The translations under genes and the position numbers were made by a program. Source: Thermoanaerobaculia bacterium (lineage in GTDB: Bacteria; Acidobacteriota; Thermoanaerobaculia; Multivoradales; JAIOJS01). From it: a stretch of 36,867 nucleotides of DNA. Under the pieces are notes generated by a model. That model made no database searches and was not told the origin of the DNA. It was given only the letters and a program-made list of their open reading frames with translations. The stretch covers positions 1 through 36,867 of the forward strand of contig JAUIDB010000037.1 of NCBI GenBank assembly GCA_030429235.1, given 5' to 3'. Positions 23,630-30,803 of this stretch are shown here, piece by piece (position 1 is the first letter of the stretch; every line of letters starts with the position of its first letter).

Positions 23630-24582
23630 TCGAAGCGTCCTCGGACCCACCCTCCACAGTCCCGACCCCCTCCGCATTCCTCTGGATCGGTCGAGGGATT
23701 ACCGCGGTCTCTCTCGTCATCCTGGGCCGTGCGCTTCTCGCGATCGAGGTCTCGCAGATCCAGGTACCGCTCCCCAAGATGGTCACCTGGCTGGCCCTGG
23801 CATCGGTGCTCTACGCCCTGGCCAACCTGCTGGTGATCGAAGCCTGGTACCGCTGGGTCCACCTGTTCAGTCCAGTCCGACTGGCCCGCGGCCCGGCCTA
23901 CCTCCTCTACGCGCACACCCAGATCGCGCGCTACATCCCGGGAAACGTCGCCCATATCGCCACTCGCCACGTGGAGGCTCGCCGGCGAGGCATCGGACAC
24001 GGCCCGCTGACGGGCGCGGCGCTGTTCGAACTCGTCGGGCTGGTGACGGCCGCGGGACTGGCCAGCCTCCCCGGAATCGGCCGGTTGGCTCTCTCCGGTC
24101 TCGAGGTAGCCCAACCGAATCGCGCTCTCCTGATCATCGCCTTCGGAGGTTCCCTCGCCGGCCTGGGAGCGCTGCTGATCCTGCCGCGAACGCCTTGGGC
24201 CAGCCGCCTCGGCATTCGGCTGACTTCGAGGACACCACGGACATCCATCCTCGGAACTCTCTGTCTGTACCTGATCTTCTTCGGCGTCCTTGGTGGCGTT
24301 CTCTACCTTGCCGCGGTTCCCTTCGACCCCCCTGACGCCGGCGCCGCGTTCTTCGTGGCCGTCTTTGCCGTCGCCTGGATGATCGGCTTCGCGACTCCGG
24401 GCGCCCCGGCCGGCATGGGGGTTCGCGAAGTAGCTCTCCTCGCCCTGCTCCAGCCGATCCTCGGCGTCGACGCGGCCCTCGCGTTCACTCTCTGTCTGCG
24501 GCTGGCTACCGTCAGTGGAGATCTGCTGGTCTTCGTCCTGTCTCTTCTCGCGAGGAGTCTCCGCTGGGGGGCGACGGCCTGA
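23614..24582 (+). CDS. LPG-synthase-like (UPF0104) integral membrane protein
   Basis: 322 aa from a GTG at 23614 that lies 16 bp inside the end of the methyltransferase gene. About eight hydrophobic helices are visible. The stretch HTQIARYIPGNVAHIATRH matches the hallmark of the lysylphosphatidylglycerol synthase membrane region family (PF03706, 'K[YF][IL]PG[NG]...R'), and FATPGAPAGMGVREVALLAL is its other conserved segment. The aminoacyl-transferase domain of MprF is absent, so this is a stand-alone flippase-like module; such proteins are often found beside glycosyltransferases of lipid-linked sugars. A role in moving a lipid-linked product across the membrane is inferred. The 3' end overlaps the convergent glycosyltransferase gene by 71 bp. 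Confidence 0.85.
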   Translation: MSSPLIEASSDPPSTVPTPSAFLWIGRGITAVSLVILGRALLAIEVSQIQVPLPKMVTWLALASVLYALANLLVIEAWYRWVHLFSPVRLARGPAYLLYAHTQIARYIPGNVAHIATRHVEARRRGIGHGPLTGAALFELVGLVTAAGLASLPGIGRLALSGLEVAQPNRALLIIAFGGSLAGLGALLILPRTPWASRLGIRLTSRTPRTSILGTLCLYLIFFGVLGGVLYLAAVPFDPPDAGAAFFVAVFAVAWMIGFATPGAPAGMGVREVALLALLQPILGVDAALAFTLCLRLATVSGDLLVFVLSLLARSLRWGATA

Positions 24583-26752
24583 CGTCGAGCGTGAGGGCGG
24601 TCCAGTTAGAGGTGGGAGCTTCAGTCTGCGGATCCGGCAGCTCCTGGCGCACCGCCACGAGCAGCGTCCGTTCGCCCTCCCATTCGTGCGGGGCCTCGAC
24701 CGGGAGCCGCACCGACACCGTGTCGCCGGGGTAGGCCATCGAAAGGAGGTCAGCCCAGAAGAGCGCTTCGGGCTCCTCCAACCAGTGCCCTACGACGCGC
24801 ACACTGAATCCTCGCTGTTTCCAGCCACCGCGATGGGGCCACGGTACCCCTCCCCGATTGACCACCGTCAACTCCAAGCGCCGACCGACGCCGGCTCGCA
24901 CCTCCGCCCCTTCCCCTGCCAAAGTGAAGTCTGCGCGCAACCGGGAGGCGTCGAGTGGGGCTGGGAACCCGACCGGGAGGAGTCGTCGTTCCGCCGCCAG
25001 TCGATCCAGGCGAGGCCCCGGCAGGACCCAGAGCCCCGCCGGACGGCGCGTGCCGAAGTGGTGGTAGTTCTCCAGCGCGAAGAGGCGAGCCCCCGGCAAC
25101 TCCCCCCCGAACCCGCGTCGCCGGCTGAATACCAGATCTGCCGTGGGTCGCGACTCGCCGAGTCGGAACTTGGATATCTCCAGCTCTGGTAGGAAGTAGC
25201 CGAGTTGAAAGTAGTGGTAGTGGTACGGATCCGACTTCACGTCGACCGCCAACGGGCCCGCCGCTGCCCCGACCTCTCGCAGCCGATCGACGAGGGTGCG
25301 CTGCTCGGCCATCGCCTGGTAGCGCGTCACCCAGTTCCCCTGGTAGCTGACACCGAGCGAAACCAGAAAGAGCAGGGTCAGGAGCGCGACTCCGAAACGC
25401 CAGCGCCTCGCCAGTAGGGCTCCGAGCGCGGAGTAGAGCCCGCCGAGGACTACCACCGCCGACACCAAGCCGCAGCCTCGGAGCCAGGTGAAGAGCGGCA
25501 TGCTGCTAGCGTTGAAGGAGTAGGGCATCTCCATGTCGGGCGCCCACAGGGCGCGCAGAATCGCTGTGAGCAACCCCAGAACCGACGCTGCCTCCAGCCA
25601 GCAACGAAGGTAGGGTTTGGGCCTCATCCCGCGAATCGCCAGCAGGGCGACGACCAGAAGCGGAATCAACACGCCCTCGTTGTAGCGCCCATAAGCCCAG
25701 TGCGTCGCCCGCACCACGTGGCGCTGCGCCATGAAGAGCACCGAAATGGCGAATACCGTACCGGCGGCCAGGACGACTGCTGCCTGGATGGCCACGGCAC
25801 GGGGATGGCGACGCCATTCCTCCCGGAAACGGACCAGGACGCAAGCTACTCCAAGGAAGAGAACCCCGAAGCTCGCGAGGCCTAGGTACCAGCTCTGTCC
25901 CACCGCCGTGTGCAGCAGGTTGGCCGGATCCGACAGCGCCCGGACTACCACGCTGGCCGACTTCTCCCCGGTCGTCCAGCGCGACCCCGGAGGCGAGAGC
26001 GCAGCCAGGCTCCACCAGGCCAGGGCACTGGTCGCCAGAGCCGAGAGGGGCCGCCACGATCTGCGAGGTCGCGCCGCGGCCAGCAGCGACGCCAAGGCCA
26101 CGAGGGCGAGAATCACCATGGCCCGCTCGTGGGTCCAGTAGAGCCAGCTGGCGAGCAAACCGACGAGGGACCAGGCGAGGGTCCGCCCCGTCTCGAGCGC
26201 GCGGTGGACGGCCACGATCAGGCCGAAGTACAGCGGCATGAACAGGTTCTCCCCCATCGCCGTCGTCGCGTAGAGAACCGCCGCCGGGTAGGCGGCCACA
26301 CAATTGGCCACCAGGAACCGATCGCGAAACGACCAGTTGGTCCGTAGCATCCCGACCCACCAGAACGCGATGGGGTACAGAAGTGAGAGCAGTAGCGCGT
26401 TGAGACGCTGCACCCACTCGAAGGCGACCAGCGGATCGCTGGTCGCCGCGAAAATCGGCGTCAACAGCAGAGAGTAGCCGACCTTGTAGGGCGAACGATG
26501 GGTGGGATCGATCAGCCCTTCGCCGGTGGCTAGCACCCGAGCGTTACTCAGATACCCCAGTTCGTCGGGTTTCAACGGTCCATCCAGGGGAGCCGACAAC
26601 CAAAGCCGCAGGGCGACGTGCAGCAGATAAGGAACGACTACCCACCAAAGAGCGGGTCCAGCCCTTCGTGCCCCGGCGGTTGATGGCGTGGGCGCCGACC
26701 GCGGCTCGGGCCTGGCGGTTCCTGATGGGTACCTAACTGGCGACACAGACAT
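24512..26752 (-). CDS. GT39/GT83-like membrane glycosyltransferase with C-terminal beta-sandwich
   Basis: 746 aa, ATG start. The N-terminal 500 residues hold about eleven membrane helices in the manner of PMT/ArnT-type enzymes that take sugar from a polyprenyl phosphate. The first periplasmic loop is LKPDELGYLSNARVLATGEG, with the Asp-Glu pair expected for the catalytic base, and DPTHRSPYKVGYSLLLTPIF follows. After the helices (end near SLGVSYQGNWV) come a soluble region and, from about residue 625, a beta-sandwich-like module (VGRRLELTVVNRGGVPWP ... YPGDTVSVRLPVEAP) of the kind found in extracytoplasmic accessory domains. The acceptor is unknown. It ends in 71 bp of overlap with the convergent flippase-like gene and diverges from the phosphatase-like lipoprotein gene. 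Confidence 0.82.
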   Translation of the reverse strand: MSVSPVRYPSGTARPEPRSAPTPSTAGARRAGPALWWVVVPYLLHVALRLWLSAPLDGPLKPDELGYLSNARVLATGEGLIDPTHRSPYKVGYSLLLTPIFAATSDPLVAFEWVQRLNALLLSLLYPIAFWWVGMLRTNWSFRDRFLVANCVAAYPAAVLYATTAMGENLFMPLYFGLIVAVHRALETGRTLAWSLVGLLASWLYWTHERAMVILALVALASLLAAARPRRSWRPLSALATSALAWWSLAALSPPGSRWTTGEKSASVVVRALSDPANLLHTAVGQSWYLGLASFGVLFLGVACVLVRFREEWRRHPRAVAIQAAVVLAAGTVFAISVLFMAQRHVVRATHWAYGRYNEGVLIPLLVVALLAIRGMRPKPYLRCWLEAASVLGLLTAILRALWAPDMEMPYSFNASSMPLFTWLRGCGLVSAVVVLGGLYSALGALLARRWRFGVALLTLLFLVSLGVSYQGNWVTRYQAMAEQRTLVDRLREVGAAAGPLAVDVKSDPYHYHYFQLGYFLPELEISKFRLGESRPTADLVFSRRRGFGGELPGARLFALENYHHFGTRRPAGLWVLPGPRLDRLAAERRLLPVGFPAPLDASRLRADFTLAGEGAEVRAGVGRRLELTVVNRGGVPWPHRGGWKQRGFSVRVVGHWLEEPEALFWADLLSMAYPGDTVSVRLPVEAPHEWEGERTLLVAVRQELPDPQTEAPTSNWTALTLDVRPSPPSGDSSREETGRRPADLH

Positions 26753-26798
26753 ACTGGTTGCTTCCCACGAGCCACCCAGCAGGCGCCCCGACCGGGAG

Positions 26799-26827
26799 AT
26801 GCTGATCTAGCCGAGGCACCCTGTCAA
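26799..26827 (-). promoter_or_regulatory. Possible promoter of the membrane glycosyltransferase
   Basis: A perfect -35 TTGACA (26827-26822 on the minus strand) is followed after 17 bp by CAGCAT (26804-26799), only 3/6 to the -10 consensus. It would give a leader of about 40 nt before the ATG at 26752. Position and -35 are good, the -10 is weak. Confidence 0.35.
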
Positions 26828-26860
26828 CCGGTTGGCCGATCGAACGGACAGCCTCCGCCC

Positions 26861-26889
26861 TTGCAACCGGCACGAGGGCACCGTAGGGT
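26861..26889 (+). promoter_or_regulatory. Possible promoter of the phosphatase-like lipoprotein gene
   Basis: TTGCAA (26861-26866) and TAGGGT (26884-26889) are 17 bp apart, 31 bases before the ATG at 26921. Each hexamer keeps only part of the consensus (4/6 and 3/6), but GC-rich genomes often use such sites. It diverges from the glycosyltransferase promoter in a shared 168-bp spacer. Confidence 0.35.
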
Positions 26890-26920
26890 TGCTCGGCTGC
26901 CGCTCTGGGACTCGCCATCC

Positions 26921-28282
26921 ATGACTCGACTGAACCTCCTCACCCTTATAGCCCTCTGCTGCGTCCTCGCAGCGTGCGGAGGAGACCAGGCTGCGGACCG
27001 CCAGGGGCAGAAAGCGGTCGAGCACGCTGGTCGACCAGATGTCGTCCTGATCCTGATCGACACCTTCCGTCCCGATCACCTGGGCTTCTTCGGCTACCAC
27101 CAGGACACTGCCCCGTTCCTCGATCGGCTCCTCTCCCGATCCACCGTGTTCGATCGAGCCTTCTCGACCTCCTCCTGGACTGCCCCTTCGACGAGTTCCC
27201 TGTTCACCGGGCTGTACCCCAGCCACCACGGTGTCACCGAAGGATTCCTGGCGCGCAAGCAGAGGGCCGAAGCCAGTCCCGAACCGGAGACCGTGCAGCT
27301 CAACCGACTCCCTGCGCAGGTTCCGACCCTGGCCGAACTCCTCGCCGCCCATGGCTACGCCACGATGGGAGTCGCTTCGAACATCAATATCGGAACCGAA
27401 ATCGGTTTCGACCGCGGCTTCGATCGCTTCCGCAAGCTAGCCGACCGTCCCGCGAGCCAGCTCGGTCGCCAGATCCTGGATTGGAACGGCGAGTTCCCCG
27501 ACGAGCAACCTCGCTTCTTCTACCTCCACTTCAACGATGTCCACGAACCCTACGTCCCCCGCGATCCCTGGTACCGAGAACAGGAGAACGAACTCGCTTC
27601 GTTGGTGGCTGCGTACGACAGTGAGATCTCGTACCTCGATCGAGAGATCGAGGCGCTCTACACCCAGCTCGGCTGGGATGAGAACACGCTCCTCGTCCTC
27701 GCCTCGGATCACGGCGAGGAGTTCGAAGAGCACGGACAGATCGGGCACCAGTTCACGCTCTACAACGAGTTGATGCGCGTACTCCTCGCCTTCTCGGGAG
27801 CGGACCTGGCGATTCCCGCCCAGCGCCACGACGCCGTGAACGTGTCGTTGATCGACGCCCTCCCCACGATTCTGGGCCTCCTGGAACTACCAGCTCCAGA
27901 GGGGCGTGACGGCACATCGCTGGCCCCACTGGTGCGACGGTCCCAGGCTCCACGTCTGGAACGACGCTTGCGCCGACGGGTGCTGTTCGGTCACCGATCG
28001 CACCACCGCGAGAGAATCGGCCTGCCAGAAACCCATCTATGGGCGGCCGTCAAGGGAGACTGGAAGCTCATCGAGGGTGAGAACAACCGGGAACTCTACG
28101 ACTTCGCTCAAGATCGCGAGGAACGAAACAACCGGTGGGACGACGAGCCGGAGAGAGTACGAGGCCTCAAGAGACCGCTTCGAACCCTACAGGCCAAGGG
28201 CTTTGCGGAGGGCGAGACCACTGCGGTCGAGATCGACGAGGCGACGCGCGAGCAGCTCCGGGCCCTCGGCTACGTCCAGTAG
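26921..28282 (+). CDS. Sulfatase-like alkaline-phosphatase-superfamily lipoprotein, Thr nucleophile (paralogue A)
   Basis: 453 aa. The ATG at 26921 gives a lipoprotein signal (LIALCCVLAAC, Cys19). The fold has the superfamily metal ligands: VVLILIDTFRPDHLG (Asp47), the SDHGEE pair and a later GQIGHQF His. At the position where sulfatases have C/S-x-P-S-R for formylglycine, this protein has WTAPSTSSLFTG (Thr87, and Thr instead of Arg). It is therefore unlikely to be a formylglycine sulfatase; a Thr nucleophile is used by phosphoethanolamine transferases and some phosphodiesterases of the superfamily, so phosphoryl transfer or phosphoester cleavage in the periplasm is more plausible. The tail is LRALGYVQ. 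It is followed after 90 bp by the beta-helix gene on the same strand. Confidence 0.82.
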   Translation: MTRLNLLTLIALCCVLAACGGDQAADRQGQKAVEHAGRPDVVLILIDTFRPDHLGFFGYHQDTAPFLDRLLSRSTVFDRAFSTSSWTAPSTSSLFTGLYPSHHGVTEGFLARKQRAEASPEPETVQLNRLPAQVPTLAELLAAHGYATMGVASNINIGTEIGFDRGFDRFRKLADRPASQLGRQILDWNGEFPDEQPRFFYLHFNDVHEPYVPRDPWYREQENELASLVAAYDSEISYLDREIEALYTQLGWDENTLLVLASDHGEEFEEHGQIGHQFTLYNELMRVLLAFSGADLAIPAQRHDAVNVSLIDALPTILGLLELPAPEGRDGTSLAPLVRRSQAPRLERRLRRRVLFGHRSHHRERIGLPETHLWAAVKGDWKLIEGENNRELYDFAQDREERNNRWDDEPERVRGLKRPLRTLQAKGFAEGETTAVEIDEATREQLRALGYVQ

Positions 28283-28372
28283 TCCACCGGTCGCCTATGC
28301 AATGGTCCATAGGTTCCCGCGGCGAGCTGCAGTAACCTTGGGGAGTCTCATTCTCTGACCGAGGTGCCTTTG

Positions 28373-30784
28373 ATGCGTTGTCTCGCCCCACTGTTTCTCT
28401 CCCTGATCTCTCTTCCTCTGCACGCCACCGAGGTCTTGGTACCCGTCGGTACCACGGCTGAGTTGACGGCTGCCCTGAACACAGCTCAGGACGGTCACGT
28501 CATCGAGTTGGCCGCGGGTACCTACGTCGCCCCGGCTGGAGGCTGGACCATCCTGACTCCGTCCGAGAACTTCACCGTCCGGGGCGCCGCCGGACAGACG
28601 GTGGTCCTCGACGGGCAATCGGCACGCCCACTGCTGCGGATCGACTCGGGCACGGCCGGCTCGAGCATCGTCTTCGAAAACCTGACGTTTGCCAACGGTC
28701 TGTCGACCTCCGACGGCGTGGCGGGCGGTGTGACCCTGGTGAGTTCGAACGCCACCTTCGTCGACTGCACCTTTCTCGACAACAACTCGGACGCCCCCAA
28801 CACCGGAGGAGGGGCGCTGGCGGCCTTTACCGACTCGATCGTCCACGTGGTCGACAGTCACTTCGAAGACAATGTCGCCACCAACGAAGCCGGGGCGCTG
28901 AAGGTAGGCGGCGACTCGCAGGCCTACGTCCACAACACTTCCTTCGTGGCCAATCGTACCAACGTGCCCGGCCACCGACCCTCCGCGGCCGGCGGCGCCA
29001 TCCACGTCGGCAACGCCTTCCTCGATGTCACCAACTCCCGGTTCGCCGATAACGAGGCCGGCTGCGTCGGTGGGGCGCTCTACTCGATCGGAGACTTCAA
29101 CGGTGCTCCATCTCCCACCAGCCAGGTCCGCCTCAGCCACACCACCTTCGAAGACAACCACGTCACGCCGAACGGAGTGAGCTGCAACTTCTTCGGCCTG
29201 GGAGGTGCACTCCACACCGAAGACTACTCGCAGATCGACATCTACAGTTCCCGGTTTCTGAAGAACACCTCCGAGGACGGAGGCGCGGTCAGCTCCTACC
29301 GCAGTCGGGTGGAGATCTACGACTCGACCTTCCGCGGCAACGTGGCCGACGGTAGTGGAGCTCGTGGCAACGGCGGTGCGATCGCGGTGAGTTCGCAGGA
29401 CAGCTCCGGCGACAGCGAGAATCACCCGTCGGCGGTCATCCTGGTGCGTCGCTCACTCTTCCAAGGACAGTACGACGGCAGTGGCGTCAATGGCCTCCGC
29501 GGTGGCTGTATCTGGGCTCTCGGCGATACCAATCGCACCTTCGGCTTACAGGGCGTAACGCCCATGGGTACCGCGGCCCAAAACCGCACCGCTCTCGATA
29601 TCGAAGACAGCATCTTCTTCGACTGCGATGTCGTGCGCCAAAACGGAGTCGTCGGCAGCGGAGTGGGCGGTGGCCTCTCCCTCAGCCACACCGACCTGAC
29701 CCTGGTGGGCTCCCTGGTGGCCAACTGCGACGCGACAGGAACCAACGCTGCCGGCGGGGGACTCCGTGCGATCAGCGACTCGGCCCTGACGATCGACGAC
29801 ACGACGTTCGCCAACAATCAGGCTCAACTCCGATCGGCAGCGGTCGATGCGAACGGCAGTTCGGTCGATATCGACGACAGCCGCTTCATCGACAACAGCC
29901 TGATCAGTGGTAGCACCGGCGGCGTCATGACCCTGACCGCGGGCAAGAACGTGATCGCGGGCACGATCGACCTCGACATGACGGGAACCGTGACCAACTC
30001 GACCTTTACGGGAACGCCCCAGACCATGATTCGCGACGCCGACTTCGCCTGCAGCGCCGAGGTCGAGCCGATCAACTCTGTCCGCTACAACGGCAACGAC
30101 TTTTCGACCAGCCCACCCGACGGCGCGGTGTACTCCAATAGCGTGGCCGGTGGTTCCCAGACCGCGGCTCAGCTCAACAGCCTGACCATCGTCCGCACGC
30201 TCTGTTCGAATACCAACAAGTCGACGGTAGCCAATTCAGCCCTTGGCTCGACCCCTTCCCTCGCCACCCTCGTCGCTGCCCCACCGCACCAGTTGGGTAC
30301 CGCCGCCGCGGGTGACCCGGCGCCACCAACCGAAGCTTTCCTCGGTTGGGGTTGGAGCGGCGCCTCGGCAACCCTCAACGGCAGTCCCTTGGCACCCGAG
30401 ACAGGGCTTTCTGCCGAGACGCCGGACACCTACCTGTTGGTGGCGGGAGGCGACTCGGACAGCGCCACCATCAGTTCAGCCAGCACGCCCTCCCTATCGT
30501 TCGTGGCTTCGCCGATGGCGATCGAGTCCGGCCAGTCATCGGACCTCGAATGGAGTGGACTCTCCGGAGCTTTCGTCGACCTCTCGATCGACCGCGGGGT
30601 CGAGATCACCACCCCTTCGGCCAGCGGCGCCGAAAGCGTATCCCCCGCGGCGACCACGCACTATCGGCTGCACCTGGTGACCGAAGAGGGCGGCGCCGTC
30701 GAGACGACCACGGTCTTCGTCGACGAGAATCTGGCGGAGATTTTCTCCGACGGCTTCGAATCAGGAGACACCACCGCCTGGTGA
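28373..30784 (+). CDS. Secreted beta-helix protein with PMP-type repeats, Ig-like end and DGFESGD tail
   Basis: 803 aa. The ATG at 28373 is preferred to the GTG nine bases earlier because GAGGTG then sits 6-7 bases upstream. Signal peptide MRCLAPLFLSLISLPLHA. Residues about 40-520 form a right-handed beta-helix: repeated GGALAAF, GGAIHVG, GGALYSIG, GGALHTED, GGAVSSYRS, GGAIAVSS alternate with FEDN, FVAN, FADN, FEDN, FLKN, FRGN. This GGA[ILV]/FxxN alternation is that of the chlamydial polymorphic membrane protein repeats (PF02415), which form surface passenger domains. An Ig-like region follows (about 700-780, SDLEWSGLSG ... TTHYRLHLVTE) and the end is IFSDGFESGDTTAW, a tail I recall from many exported acidobacterial proteins. 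No autotransporter barrel is present. An adhesin-like or glycan-binding surface role is inferred. Confidence 0.85.
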   Translation: MRCLAPLFLSLISLPLHATEVLVPVGTTAELTAALNTAQDGHVIELAAGTYVAPAGGWTILTPSENFTVRGAAGQTVVLDGQSARPLLRIDSGTAGSSIVFENLTFANGLSTSDGVAGGVTLVSSNATFVDCTFLDNNSDAPNTGGGALAAFTDSIVHVVDSHFEDNVATNEAGALKVGGDSQAYVHNTSFVANRTNVPGHRPSAAGGAIHVGNAFLDVTNSRFADNEAGCVGGALYSIGDFNGAPSPTSQVRLSHTTFEDNHVTPNGVSCNFFGLGGALHTEDYSQIDIYSSRFLKNTSEDGGAVSSYRSRVEIYDSTFRGNVADGSGARGNGGAIAVSSQDSSGDSENHPSAVILVRRSLFQGQYDGSGVNGLRGGCIWALGDTNRTFGLQGVTPMGTAAQNRTALDIEDSIFFDCDVVRQNGVVGSGVGGGLSLSHTDLTLVGSLVANCDATGTNAAGGGLRAISDSALTIDDTTFANNQAQLRSAAVDANGSSVDIDDSRFIDNSLISGSTGGVMTLTAGKNVIAGTIDLDMTGTVTNSTFTGTPQTMIRDADFACSAEVEPINSVRYNGNDFSTSPPDGAVYSNSVAGGSQTAAQLNSLTIVRTLCSNTNKSTVANSALGSTPSLATLVAAPPHQLGTAAAGDPAPPTEAFLGWGWSGASATLNGSPLAPETGLSAETPDTYLLVAGGDSDSATISSASTPSLSFVASPMAIESGQSSDLEWSGLSGAFVDLSIDRGVEITTPSASGAESVSPAATTHYRLHLVTEEGGAVETTTVFVDENLAEIFSDGFESGDTTAW

Positions 30785-30803
30785 CCCCGAGTCGCCCGAC
30801 GGC

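Noticed and set aside
28294-28313. Hairpin CCTATG / CATAGG after paralogue A as a terminator
   Set aside because: Only a 6-bp stem with an 8-base loop, moderate GC and no T-run; too weak to call.
13629-28330. Shared 15-mer CCCGCGGCGAGCTGC at 13629-13643 and after 28315
   Set aside because: Both copies lie in intergenic DNA, but one match of this length is expected by chance in a GC-rich window of this size, and flanks are unrelated.
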